From: FW021-bin31 sp964647485
GTDB taxonomy: Bacteria > Bacteroidota > Bacteroidia > Chitinophagales > Chitinophagaceae
Direction of reading: 5' to 3'
Length of the DNA: 64,000 nt
NCBI GenBank assembly: GCA_964647485.1
Contig: CAZYHV010000001.1
Span: 156,541-220,540, forward strand
The translations under genes were made by a program, and so were the position numbers. Shown here piece by piece: positions 33,740 to 41,244 of the stretch. Under the pieces are notes generated by a model. That model made no database searches. It was not told where the DNA came from and saw only the letters and a list, made by a program, of their open reading frames with translations. How positions within the stretch are numbered: position 1 is the first letter of the stretch; each line of letters starts with the position of its first letter.

Positions 33740-34947
33740 TAGCTTAAGGTCTCTTTTTGAAAGGTTTCTTTTAATACTTTTTGAATACGTTTTATTGATT
33801 CTTCCAGGGTAGCAACTGTACTACACAAACTAATCCGCACATATTTCTCACCATTTTTACCAAAAATTCCTCCCGGAGTAATAAATACGCGTGCCTCGTA
33901 GAGAAATCGATCACTCAAGGCATAACCATCTTCATATTCATCAGGTACTTTTGCCCATAAAAACAATCCTTGTTGCCCTTTTCTATACTGACCTCCTATT
34001 AAGTCCAATAATTCCTTCGCTTTTTTCTTTCTTTCTATATATTCTTCATTCAAGGTTTTATACCATCCACTTTCCAAAGACAATGCTTTCGCGGCAGCTA
34101 ATTGCATAGGTAGAAACATTCCCGAATCCATATTACTTTTAAAACGCATAACATTTCCGATAATTTCCTCATTCGCAGCCAACACACCAATTCGCCAACC
34201 TGCCATATTATGAGATTTACTTAGAGAATTTAATTCGACCGCCACTTCCTTTGCACCTTTAACAGATAATATACTCAATGGCTGAGGGGTAATATTATTA
34301 TCCGGAGGTAAAATAAAACTATACGGATTATCGTGACACAAAAGGATATTATTTCGTTTTGCAAATTCCACCAACTGCTTAAATAATTCTAAATCTGCCT
34401 TTGTACCTGTCGGCATCTGAGGATAGTTGATCCACATCAGTTTCACTTTGCTCAGATCTTTCTTTTCCAATGCTTCCAAATCAGGTTGCCAATCTAACTC
34501 TTCTTTTAAATCATAGGGAATACAGGTAGCTCCTGCCAGTTGGGAAGCCGACCGATAACTGGGATAGCCGGGATCCGGTACCAATACCTCATCTCCTGTA
34601 TTTAAAAAGGTCATGCTGATGTGCATAATCCCTTCTTTAGAACCTATCAATGGTAGCAATTCGTTCTCCGGATTCAAATCCACATGAAAGAAGCGAGAAT
34701 ACCACCCGGCAAAAGCATCTCGTAATTCGGGAGCTCCTTTATAGCTTTGATAACCATGCGTATTGGATTTTAGTGCACTTTTATGCAGGGTTTCAATAAC
34801 TTTCTCATGAGGTGGTCGATCCGGACTTCCCACCCCCAAATTAATAACTTTGGGCTCCGATCTATTCATTTCTCCAATCTCCCGTAATTTTTTAGAGAAA
34901 TAGTATTCCTTCGTCTCGCCTAATCTTTCTGCTACTGGTATAATCAT
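33739..34947 (-). CDS. Class I/II PLP aminotransferase of the aromatic operon
   Basis: 402 aa, fold-type I aminotransferase. The PLP lysine is in LNSLSKSHNMAGWRIGVLAAN, and the Asn-Tyr cofactor contacts are in WINYPQMPTGTKA and CHDNPYSF. It most resembles the aspartate/LL-diaminopimelate aminotransferase group. Its place between pheA and tyrA points to transamination of phenylpyruvate, 4-hydroxyphenylpyruvate or prephenate (inference). It follows pheA by 67 bp and overlaps tyrA by one base. Confidence 0.9.
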   Translation of the reverse strand: MIIPVAERLGETKEYYFSKKLREIGEMNRSEPKVINLGVGSPDRPPHEKVIETLHKSALKSNTHGYQSYKGAPELRDAFAGWYSRFFHVDLNPENELLPLIGSKEGIMHISMTFLNTGDEVLVPDPGYPSYRSASQLAGATCIPYDLKEELDWQPDLEALEKKDLSKVKLMWINYPQMPTGTKADLELFKQLVEFAKRNNILLCHDNPYSFILPPDNNITPQPLSILSVKGAKEVAVELNSLSKSHNMAGWRIGVLAANEEIIGNVMRFKSNMDSGMFLPMQLAAAKALSLESGWYKTLNEEYIERKKKAKELLDLIGGQYRKGQQGLFLWAKVPDEYEDGYALSDRFLYEARVFITPGGIFGKNGEKYVRISLCSTVATLEESIKRIQKVLKETFQKETLS

Positions 34948-35014
34948 GGTTATATTTTTATGTGGCTATATGGATAAATGGTATTATTGCTATTTCTTGG
35001 ATATTTCCTTTTCT

Positions 35015-35845
35015 TCACACCGTCACTCCCTTATTATAAATACCTAATATTCTCAGTTTCTTAGTCAATGGCTTCATACATTCTATGACATCCTCTAATT
35101 GTTCCAGGGTAGAAAATTCTAAATCTGCATGAAAATAATATTGCCAACTTAGTCCCGGAATAGGGAAAGACTGCAATTTGGAAAGATTAATATGTTTCTC
35201 TCCAATGCAATTCAATACTTTTCCTAAACATCCGGCATCGTTTTCCACTTGAAAATAGAGGGAAGATTTATGATCATTCACTTTATCCTTTTGTTTCTCT
35301 TGTTTATTCAAAACCAAAAAACGTGTATAATTTTTCTTCTCCGTATTGACATCTTTTTGAAGGATTTTCAAACCATACAAATCTGCAGCTAAATCTCCTG
35401 CGATAGCAGCAATATGTTTCGTTTGATGCTGCTGAAGGTGCTTTGCACTCAAAGCTGTATCTTCTGTTTCTACCAACCGCCAGTGAGGATATTTCTCCAA
35501 AAAGGTTCTACATTGCAACAACGCCATAGGATGAGAATGCACCTCTGTAATATCCTCCATTTCGCAATCAGGCATCGTCATCAAATGCTGTCTAATATGC
35601 AAATATATTTCCCCGGTTACATAAAGATCTGATCGTTGCAAAAGATCATAATTCGGTAATATGCTCCCGGCAGTAGAATTTTCAATTGCCATCAATCCGG
35701 AATCAGCTTCTCCCTCAGATACGGTCCTTACTACCTTTGAAAAGGTGGCACAAGGTAAAACCTCTATATCCCGCCCAAAATGATGTTGCGCCGCAATCTG
35801 ATGAAAAGATCCTTTAAATCCCTGTATTGCTATTTTCTTTGCCAT
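35015..35845 (-). CDS. pheA: Prephenate dehydratase
   Basis: 276 aa. The N-terminal catalytic domain (1-185) opens with IAIQGFKGSFHQIAAQHHFG and has LMAIENSTAGSILPNYDLL. The Thr-containing motif KKNYTRFLVL ends it. A C-terminal ACT domain (about 200-275) should bind phenylalanine for feedback inhibition. It makes phenylpyruvate from prephenate. This is the first structural gene of the seven-gene aromatic operon and lies directly behind two tandem leader-peptide attenuators. Confidence 0.95.
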   Translation of the reverse strand: MAKKIAIQGFKGSFHQIAAQHHFGRDIEVLPCATFSKVVRTVSEGEADSGLMAIENSTAGSILPNYDLLQRSDLYVTGEIYLHIRQHLMTMPDCEMEDITEVHSHPMALLQCRTFLEKYPHWRLVETEDTALSAKHLQQHQTKHIAAIAGDLAADLYGLKILQKDVNTEKKNYTRFLVLNKQEKQKDKVNDHKSSLYFQVENDAGCLGKVLNCIGEKHINLSKLQSFPIPGLSWQYYFHADLEFSTLEQLEDVIECMKPLTKKLRILGIYNKGVTV

Positions 35846-35879
35846 TTATTTTTATTTAATCAAACGTACTTATAATAAA

Positions 35880-35907
35880 AATTCCCGCCTTGATGCAGAC
35901 GGGAATT
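35880..35907 (-). terminator. Attenuator terminator 2, 35 bp before pheA
   Basis: On the minus strand AATTCCCGTC (35907-35898) pairs with GGCGGGAATT (35889-35880), ten pairs with one G-U, and is followed by TTTTATT. A complete intrinsic terminator directly ahead of pheA makes sense only if it is conditional. The 5' arm can instead pair with GGGGATT (35940-35934) in leader 2. Confidence 0.8.
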
Positions 35908-35922
35908 AAAAAAAGTAATGTA

Positions 35923-36003
35923 TTAGCACAATAAATCCCCACCTGCTTTAGTACTAAAGAAGTAAAAAAAATTGTTGCTAAATTTATATTGTCTTAATAT
36001 CAT
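35923..36003 (-). CDS. Leader peptide 2 of the pheA operon (Phe/Tyr-rich)
   Basis: 26-codon ORF, ATG at 36003-36001, TAA at 35925-35923. Residues 10-17 are NNFFYFFS, an uninterrupted aromatic run FFYFF, with Y6 and F8 earlier. The ORF lies between terminator 1 and terminator 2 and has no TAnnTTTG box of its own, so it is translated only on transcripts that pass terminator 1. Its end encodes the candidate antiterminator strand GGGGATT. It is too short for ordinary gene callers. Confidence 0.72.
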   Translation of the reverse strand: MILRQYKFSNNFFYFFSTKAGGDLLC

Positions 36004-36026
36004 TATTTCGTTCTTTAAAATAAAAA

Positions 36027-36051
36027 AGGCCTTCAGAAAATTCTGAGGCCT
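36027..36051 (-). terminator. Attenuator terminator 1
   Basis: On the minus strand AGGCCTCAGAA (36051-36041) pairs with TTCTGAAGGCCT (36038-36027) with a single bulge and a 2-nt gap, then TTTTTTATTTT. This is a very strong intrinsic terminator 28 nt after the leader 1 stop. Its 5' arm contains CCTCAG, complementary to CTGAGG at the leader 1 stop codon. Confidence 0.88.
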
Positions 36052-36079
36052 CATTTCATCTTTTTATTACATATCAACC

Positions 36080-36139
36080 TCAGCTCTTTCTTCCGAAAAA
36101 GTAAAAGTAGAAGCTAAAAAAATAAGTTGATACAATCAT
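36080..36139 (-). CDS. Leader peptide 1 of the pheA operon (Phe/Tyr-rich)
   Basis: 19-residue peptide MIVSTYFFSFYFYFFGRKS, ATG at 36139-36137, TGA at 36082-36080. Nine of residues 6-15 are Phe or Tyr (six F, three Y). The start lies about 13 nt past the expected transcription start. The sequence CTGAGG overlapping the stop codon (36083-36078) pairs with CCTCAG in terminator 1, or with GGCCTCAG if two G-U pairs are allowed. Stalling on the aromatic codons would free it. A six-codon ORF (ATG at 36156) ends in an ATGA overlap with this start. Confidence 0.85.
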   Translation of the reverse strand: MIVSTYFFSFYFYFFGRKS

Positions 36140-36158
36140 TTTTTTATTTTTTGCATGG

Positions 36159-36188
36159 CAAAGTTATCACTTTATTTTAAATATCCAA
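36159..36188 (-). promoter_or_regulatory. Promoter of the aromatic operon
   Basis: On the minus strand TTG at 36188-36186, a 19-bp spacer and TAACTTTG at 36166-36159, an exact fit to the Bacteroidota -33/-7 consensus. Transcription should begin near 36152 and run through both leaders into pheA. Confidence 0.75.
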
Positions 36189-36193
36189 TAAAA

Positions 36194-36232
36194 AGCGCAT
36201 TCTTTTTGAAATTATCCAAATAAGAATGCGCT
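36194..36232 (-). terminator. Terminator of the small lipoprotein gene
   Basis: AGCGCATTCTT and its exact complement (36222-36232) flank a 17-nt loop, followed on the minus strand by TTTTTATT. It insulates the aromatic operon promoter from the gene upstream. Confidence 0.82.
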
Positions 36233-36287
36233 ATAAAGCTTATTTTAACGATTTATCGAACTTTAGATTACCAAACCTAAATTTTAA

Positions 36288-36533
36288 TTAATGGGAAGCC
36301 GGACTCCTGTTGACTGACCCATTCTGGACAGGCGGAGTCGTCCTTTGCGGTGTTGTTTGCTGTTGGGACTGATTCATCCGCTGATTATTCTGATTCATCC
36401 GATCATTTTGCATTGGTTGATTTTGTTGCATTTGCGGATAATTCTTTTCTTGGGTTTGATTTGAACTTCCACACCCTGCTACAAACAATCCCAATCCTAA
36501 ACACAATGCTCCTATTTTTATTATCCTTTTCAT
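36288..36533 (-). CDS. Small Gln/Asn-rich lipoprotein
   Basis: 81 aa, unknown function. The signal ALCLGLGLFVAGCGSS gives lipidation at C21. The mature part is low complexity, rich in Q, N, M and P, and probably unstructured. It resembles the neighbour at 36624 in length and signal peptide, so the two look like paralogues with diverged tails. It lies next to a sigma/anti-sigma locus and could be an envelope target of it (inference). Confidence 0.7.
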   Translation of the reverse strand: MKRIIKIGALCLGLGLFVAGCGSSNQTQEKNYPQMQQNQPMQNDRMNQNNQRMNQSQQQTTPQRTTPPVQNGSVNRSPASH

Positions 36534-36573
36534 AATGCTACTTTTAAAAAATGAACAATACCTCTTAGACTAA

Positions 36574-36599
36574 CAAACCATCTCCGAAGAGATGGTTTG
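36574..36599 (-). terminator. UUCG-tetraloop hairpin after lipoprotein gene
   Basis: CAAACCATCTC-N4-GAGATGGTTTG, a perfect 11-bp stem. On the minus strand the loop is c-TTCG-g, an especially stable tetraloop. There is no T-run on that side, so it may protect the 3' end or pause polymerase. Confidence 0.6.
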
Positions 36600-36623
36600 A
36601 TCTATTTTTTTCATTTTCTATAC

Positions 36624-36869
36624 TTACATTCCTCCGCCAGGCTGACCAGCATCATTGGAAGAAGTATCCTCTGCAGGTTGATTCTGTCCGGGAGGTGTAT
36701 TTTGCTGTCCTTCTGCAGGCATAGGTTGATCCTGAGTGCCGCCGGGAGCTTGTTGCTCTACGCCATCTTCAGAATTCTGATTATTACCATTATTACTCGT
36801 TGGCCCGCAAGCCGTTACAAATAATCCAAGCGCCAAGGCTAAAACACCTGCTTTCAATACGTTTTTCAT
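36624..36869 (-). CDS. Small Gln/Gly/Pro-rich lipoprotein
   Basis: 81 aa, unknown function. The lipobox LFVTAC gives lipidation at C21. The mature part is low complexity (N, G, Q, E, P) and ends in GQPGGGM. It is probably a paralogue of the 36288 protein. It is divergent from the sigma-factor gene. The motif GGGTTACCTT occurs upstream of both divergent genes, at 36932-36923 on the minus strand and 36969-36978 on the plus strand. Confidence 0.7.
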   Translation of the reverse strand: MKNVLKAGVLALALGLFVTACGPTSNNGNNQNSEDGVEQQAPGGTQDQPMPAEGQQNTPPGQNQPAEDTSSNDAGQPGGGM

Positions 36870-36922
36870 AATATCAATACTTTTTAATGATTAAATCTGT
36901 TCTTTAATACCCATAACCAAAA

Positions 36923-36978
36923 AAGGTAACCCTCTATTTATGTTTTTTTAAAAAAACTTAGTTTCTTTGGGTTACCTT
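36923..36978. promoter_or_regulatory. Divergent GGGTTACCTT pair between lipoprotein and sigma genes
   Basis: AAGGTAACCC at 36923-36932 and GGGTTACCTT at 36969-36978 form a perfect 10-bp inverted repeat with a 36-bp spacer. Each arm presents GGGTTACCTT toward one of the two divergent genes, 53 and 23 bases from their starts. It could be a shared promoter element, perhaps for the sigma factor encoded here (inference). Confidence 0.45.
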
Positions 36979-37001
36979 CACAGCAAAATGATATTAATAT
37001 A

Positions 37002-37589
37002 TTGAAACGAAAGATTTCAAAAACGAAAGAAGATAAGAAAATACTAGAGGGGCTTTCGAAAAAGGAAAATAAGGCCTTATATAAAATTTATGATTTGTAT
37101 TTTCCTATGATAGAGCGGATGATTATAGATAACAGTGGAAACAGAGAAGCTGCAGAGGATTTATTTCAGGAAGCATTAATCATTTTGTATGAAAAAGTAA
37201 ATTCTAAAGATTTTGTCTTAACTTCCCAATTACAGACTTTTCTATATGCCATCTGCAAGAGGCTTTGGTTAAAAAAACTGCGACAGCAAAAAAGATATCC
37301 TATTGATTCTTATAAACAAGAAGAATCAACGCCTTCAGAAATAGAACAACTCATAGAAAATCATCAGAAAAAAGAATTACAAATTGATAAATTGAATAAA
37401 GCCTTAGAAAATTTAGGATCCCCCTGTAAAGATTTGCTGGAAGGATTTTATATTCAAGGCTATTCTATGAAAGAATTAGCAGAAAAATTTCATTATACCA
37501 ATGCCAGCAATGCAAAAACACAAAAATATAAATGTCTCCAGCGGTTGAAGAAGATATTTTTTAAAGAAGAAACAAAATATAATCAGTGA
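37002..37589 (+). CDS. ECF-like RNA polymerase sigma factor
   Basis: 195 aa sigma-70 family protein. Region 2 is ENKALYKIYDLYFPMIERMI ... AEDLFQEALIILYEK. Region 4 is LEGFYIQGYSMKELAEKFHY, a helix-turn-helix followed by a basic segment. The only usable start is TTG at 37002, 23 bases after the GGGTTACCTT arm. Its TGA stop overlaps the ATG of the next gene (TGATG), a strong sign of translational coupling with its likely regulator. The target genes are unknown. Confidence 0.88.
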   Translation: MKRKISKTKEDKKILEGLSKKENKALYKIYDLYFPMIERMIIDNSGNREAAEDLFQEALIILYEKVNSKDFVLTSQLQTFLYAICKRLWLKKLRQQKRYPIDSYKQEESTPSEIEQLIENHQKKELQIDKLNKALENLGSPCKDLLEGFYIQGYSMKELAEKFHYTNASNAKTQKYKCLQRLKKIFFKEETKYNQ

Positions 37590-38635
37590 TGAAGGACAAG
37601 ATTACATTTATAGAAAGAGCTGATCGCTATATCGATCATCAACTTTCTGAAGAAGAACGGAAAGCATTTGAAGCAGAATGTAGGAGCAATCCGGAAGCTA
37701 ATGCCTGCTATGAAGAACAGCTTCATCTCAGGCAACAATTTGCACTAAAAAAAGAACATAAGGAAGGAAAAAATTTCATTAAACAAGGAGCGAAAAAGTG
37801 GAAACAAAAACAGAGGTCTAAAGTTACAGTTCTATGGAAAGCAGTGGCTATAGCAGCTTCTATTGCACTTTTGCTCTCTATCACTGCTCTTTGGCAGACC
37901 AACAGATATATTATTTCTCAAAGTGGAAATAACTTTATTGAATTAAAGAGAGAAATTAATGATATCAAACGATCACAAAAAGACCTTAAAAATGTGGTTG
38001 AGACGAACTCCTCTACCTCATCTACCGAACAATTCGGTGGAACGGGCTTTGCACTTTCTACAAATGGATACATCGCTACAAATGCTCATGTCATAGAGGG
38101 TGCTGATTCTCTTCATGTGCTAACCAGCGAGAAAAAATCTTATAAAGCCAAGTTGGTTTTTCAAGATGCAAAATATGATTTAGCCATCTTAAAAATAGAA
38201 GACTCCTCATTCTCTATTCCAACATTGCCTTTTGAACTCGGAGATACCGCTTATTTAGGTGAAAATATTTATACTCTGGGATATCCTCGAAATGACATTG
38301 TCTATGGGAAAGGGTATATTAGTGCTGCTTCGGGCTTTCAAGGAGATTCTTCTTCCTATCAATTATCCCTACCGGTCAATCCTGGAAGTAGTGGAGGTCC
38401 GGTAATCGATAAAAACGGGAAAATATTGGGGATTATCAGCGGTAAACAATCCGCTACCGACAATATTGCCTTTGCTATAAAGTCTTCCTACCTGTTGAAA
38501 ATAAGAGATAGTATCCCAAAGGATCTTCCTGCTCCTAACATAAAGAGTAATCATTTCACCTTAGAGCACTTAGATCGAATAAATCAAATTAAGAAACTAA
38601 AGGAATATGTTTTCTTGGTCAAAGCTTTTAAATAA
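37589..38635 (+). CDS. Membrane anti-sigma-like protein fused to a trypsin/HtrA-type protease
   Basis: 348 aa from the ATG at 37589. Residues 1-60 resemble a Bacteroidota anti-sigma N-terminus (ADRYIDHQLSEEERKAFEAE) without the zinc Cys/His set. One membrane helix is at about 82-102, then a short coiled coil (115-138). A serine protease domain follows with H167 (TNAHVIEG), D197 (KYDLAIL) and S268 (NPGSSGGPV). It has no PDZ domain. The N-terminus should face the cytosol and the protease the periplasm. Coupling to the sigma gene suggests it holds the sigma factor and may take part in its own or another protein's cleavage (inference). Confidence 0.8.
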   Translation: MKDKITFIERADRYIDHQLSEEERKAFEAECRSNPEANACYEEQLHLRQQFALKKEHKEGKNFIKQGAKKWKQKQRSKVTVLWKAVAIAASIALLLSITALWQTNRYIISQSGNNFIELKREINDIKRSQKDLKNVVETNSSTSSTEQFGGTGFALSTNGYIATNAHVIEGADSLHVLTSEKKSYKAKLVFQDAKYDLAILKIEDSSFSIPTLPFELGDTAYLGENIYTLGYPRNDIVYGKGYISAASGFQGDSSSYQLSLPVNPGSSGGPVIDKNGKILGIISGKQSATDNIAFAIKSSYLLKIRDSIPKDLPAPNIKSNHFTLEHLDRINQIKKLKEYVFLVKAFK

Positions 38636-38681
38636 GGATAGAATAGCTTCAAAGATTGCATATTGATTTAGGGAAAGAAGG

Positions 38682-39257
38682 CTACAACTGTTTATATAAA
38701 TCAAGCACCTGTGGAATCAGTGGATGTTCCTCATCATTTAATATCACCCAATCACAAAGTCTCATCTTCATTTCTTCATCCATCTGTTTTTTCATGCGTT
38801 TCAAAACCTCCTCCCTTGTCATTTGATTGCGTTTCATGGTTCGAAGAATTCGTACAACAAGGGGGGCTGAAACACCAATGACTTTATCAACGTAATGAAA
38901 GGCCTCTGTTTCAAACATCAAAGCCGTTTCCTTTAATACAAAAGGGGCTGACTGCTTATCAGCCCACTTTATAGAATGTTGAATAGTAGCCGGATGGACA
39001 ATGTCATTCAAGGATGTATGCATTTCGGGCTTTTCAAAAATCTGCTTTGAAATAAAAGCCTTATTTAGCTTTCCCGCTCCATTATAAGCTCGCTCTCCTA
39101 ACAGTTTTTTTATGCTCTGTTTTACCTGTTCATCATGCTGCATAAGAAATTTTGCCTGTTCATCAGCATAAAAGACAGGAATCCCTAATGTTTCAAACAT
39201 TCGGCAAACGGTGGTCTTCCCTGAGCCAATTCCTCCCGTGATACCAATAATTTTCAT
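38682..39257 (-). CDS. coaE: Dephospho-CoA kinase
   Basis: 191 aa. It phosphorylates dephospho-CoA in the last CoA step. The P-loop is GITGGIGSGKTTVCRMFE. The lid region contains RILRTMKRNQMTREEVLKRMKKQ, and WVILND is the usual C-terminal motif. The start overlaps the yajC stop by one base, and it ends the nusB-DUF1573-yajC-coaE block. Confidence 0.95.
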   Translation of the reverse strand: MKIIGITGGIGSGKTTVCRMFETLGIPVFYADEQAKFLMQHDEQVKQSIKKLLGERAYNGAGKLNKAFISKQIFEKPEMHTSLNDIVHPATIQHSIKWADKQSAPFVLKETALMFETEAFHYVDKVIGVSAPLVVRILRTMKRNQMTREEVLKRMKKQMDEEMKMRLCDWVILNDEEHPLIPQVLDLYKQL

Positions 39258-39619
39258 TATTTCTTACCGGTAGCTGCGTTTTCTTTCCTTTTCTCCATTC
39301 CCTGAGTAAATTCCATACTAATAGCAGAACGTTCAATGGTCATATAAGAACCGGGGCTTACTTCCAACTGTAAGGTATCATCTTCATTTACTTTGTTTAT
39401 ACGACCGTGAATACCGGCAATGGTTACGATACGATCTCCTTTCTGAATACTGTTGTTAAATTCCTTTTGCTTTTTTGCTTTCTTAGATTGCGGTCTGATC
39501 ATAAATAACCACATAATCAACAACATAGCGGCAATAAAAATAAAGGACAATCCGCCTCCGCCACCTCCATCTCCGCCGGAGGGAGCCATTAATAAAGTGT
39601 TTAACGCTTGGTACATCAT
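39257..39619 (-). CDS. yajC: Preprotein translocase subunit YajC
   Basis: 120 aa. One N-terminal membrane helix (IFIAAMLLIMWLFMI), then the YajC signature RPQSKKAKKQKEFNNSIQKGDRIVT and a small beta domain. It works with SecDF at the Sec translocon. A Gly-rich stretch precedes the helix. Two ATGs open the ORF and either could be used. It lies 43 bp after the DUF1573 gene. Confidence 0.92.
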   Translation of the reverse strand: MMYQALNTLLMAPSGGDGGGGGGLSFIFIAAMLLIMWLFMIRPQSKKAKKQKEFNNSIQKGDRIVTIAGIHGRINKVNEDDTLQLEVSPGSYMTIERSAISMEFTQGMEKRKENAATGKK

Positions 39620-39662
39620 GTTACTGTTCTTGTTTTTAAAGTTTAAATTAAAGATAAAGTTT

Positions 39663-40148
39663 TTAGATACTGTCTTTTTCAGAGGAAAGTACTTCTGCTG
39701 TAATCGTCAGTTGAGATAAAGAAGGATGCGTATTTGCATGTATAAATATTGGTTTTATTTGTCTTCCCATTTTTCCTTTGCTATGAAATTGAATCGAAAT
39801 CTTCCCTGTTTTCCCCGGTAAAATAGGTTGCACAGGATAATTTGCAATGGTACAACCACAAGTAGTCGTCACTTTATCAATCACTAAAGGCTTCGCCCCC
39901 GTATTCTTAAAAGGAAAGGCATAAACCGCTACCGCCCCTTCTTTTATTTTTCCAAATTCATGTACAGAATCAACTACACTGACGACAGGATACTTATCAG
40001 GTTCTTTCGTCAAAGCATGATTCATAGCCTTTTGCTCGTCCCTTGTCGTTTGGGTAAAACCATCTTTCCCCTGCCCTCCATGACAAGACATCAGGAATAA
40101 AAGGAGGAATCCAAAAACTAAAACTACTATGTGCCGACTTCTTTTCAC
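39663..40148 (-). CDS. DUF1573 lipoprotein
   Basis: 161 aa. The signal FLLLFLMSCHGG gives lipidation at the Cys. The DUF1573 immunoglobulin-like domain contains HEFGKIKEGAVAVYAFPFKNTGAKPLVI followed by TTTCGCTIANYP, the hallmark of the family. Its function is unknown. It is nearly always found with nusB and yajC in this phylum, which suggests an envelope role linked to secretion (inference). A TACTTTTG box lies four bases before its ATG. Confidence 0.88.
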   Translation of the reverse strand: MKRSRHIVVLVFGFLLLFLMSCHGGQGKDGFTQTTRDEQKAMNHALTKEPDKYPVVSVVDSVHEFGKIKEGAVAVYAFPFKNTGAKPLVIDKVTTTCGCTIANYPVQPILPGKTGKISIQFHSKGKMGRQIKPIFIHANTHPSLSQLTITAEVLSSEKDSI

Positions 40149-40152
40149 GTCG

Positions 40153-40160
40153 CAAAAGTA
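40153..40160 (-). promoter_or_regulatory. -7 box of the DUF1573-yajC-coaE genes
   Basis: TACTTTTG on the minus strand, immediately ahead of the DUF1573 ATG, so the transcript would be leaderless or nearly so. Confidence 0.45.
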
Positions 40161-40176
40161 ATCATTTTAATTTTGA

Positions 40177-41115
40177 TTAATGTTTCCTTTCTACTTTATT
40201 CAACTTTCCCTCTTTTTTTAGCGTTTTTAAAATATTATCCAATACCCCATTAATAAATTGTCCACTCTGGTTGGTACTATAATCTTTAGCCAAATCAATA
40301 TATTCATTGATGGTTACCCGTGGCGGGATCGTAGGAAAATAAAGAAATTCACATACGCCCATGTGTAAAAGTAACATATCAATAATAGCCACTCGATCCG
40401 GATCCCAGTTCTTCAATCGAGGCTTAATCCATTCCCGACAATAGACCTGCTTTTCCATTACTGTACGAATAAGCTCCGTAGCATATTCTTTTTTCTCACC
40501 ACTCAGCAAATGATTAAAATGGAAAGAAGAAGGTTTTTTCAAAAAATTAGAGATCAAAATTTCCATTACAGACAAATCATCCTGCCATTGAATATAATGA
40601 TCATCCATCACCTGATTAAATTCTTCATCATCAAATAATAAAGTCGCGAAGAATTCTTTTAAAAGTTCTTGATCATTCGTTTTACTATCTTCTTCTTGTA
40701 CATATTTTTTATATTCTTCTTTCTTTGTTAACCGAAGATATAATCCTCTAATAAATTCCGAATCCACCCTCTTATCAATCAAATATTCTCTTATTTTCTT
40801 TTCAAAACTTTCATTATTCTTTAGCTCCTCTACAAAATAAGAATGTGCCAATTTTGTACTCACATGAAGATCATCCTGAGAGGGGCGTTTTCTTGCGGCT
40901 CTTTTACGGGCGTCTTTCTCCGTGTATTTAGCCACTTCCATCATCACATATAAAAGATGGATAAAAATGCGATTACTCTCCTCCATATTTTTTAAAATCT
41001 GTTGTTGAGCAATCTTAACGTTTTTCTGAACTTCATCTCCTTCGGAAACGCTCAAAGCTTTTAAAGCATAGAGATTTTGCATCACTTTAATCCGAATGTT
41101 TCTTCTACTGATCAT
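40177..41115 (-). CDS. nusB: Transcription antitermination factor NusB (long form)
   Basis: 312 aa, about twice the E. coli length. The C-terminal 140 residues carry the NusB fold, including VAIIDMLLLHMGVCEFLYFPTIPPRVTINEYIDLAKDYS and FINGVLDNILK. The N-terminal half begins with the NusB-like RRNIRIKVMQNLYAL and has a lengthy insertion of charged helices. This arrangement is normal for Bacteroidota. It supports antitermination at rRNA operons with NusE. A TACCTTCG box lies about 33 bases upstream. Confidence 0.92.
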   Translation of the reverse strand: MISRRNIRIKVMQNLYALKALSVSEGDEVQKNVKIAQQQILKNMEESNRIFIHLLYVMMEVAKYTEKDARKRAARKRPSQDDLHVSTKLAHSYFVEELKNNESFEKKIREYLIDKRVDSEFIRGLYLRLTKKEEYKKYVQEEDSKTNDQELLKEFFATLLFDDEEFNQVMDDHYIQWQDDLSVMEILISNFLKKPSSFHFNHLLSGEKKEYATELIRTVMEKQVYCREWIKPRLKNWDPDRVAIIDMLLLHMGVCEFLYFPTIPPRVTINEYIDLAKDYSTNQSGQFINGVLDNILKTLKKEGKLNKVERKH

Positions 41116-41244
41116 GATATAGGTTATTCAAGAACTTTTAGCGGCGCGAAGGTAGTGAAATAGAATTAATTGGTCAAAGCAAAAAAAGTATAAAATACCC
41201 TTCTCCCTATATGATATTCCCAAAAAGACCTATATTGCATTTTT

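Noticed and set aside
34948..35014. Further decayed octamer array between pheA and the aminotransferase
   Set aside because: Weak TGGnTAnn-like periodicity in AT-rich sequence; too degenerate to claim.
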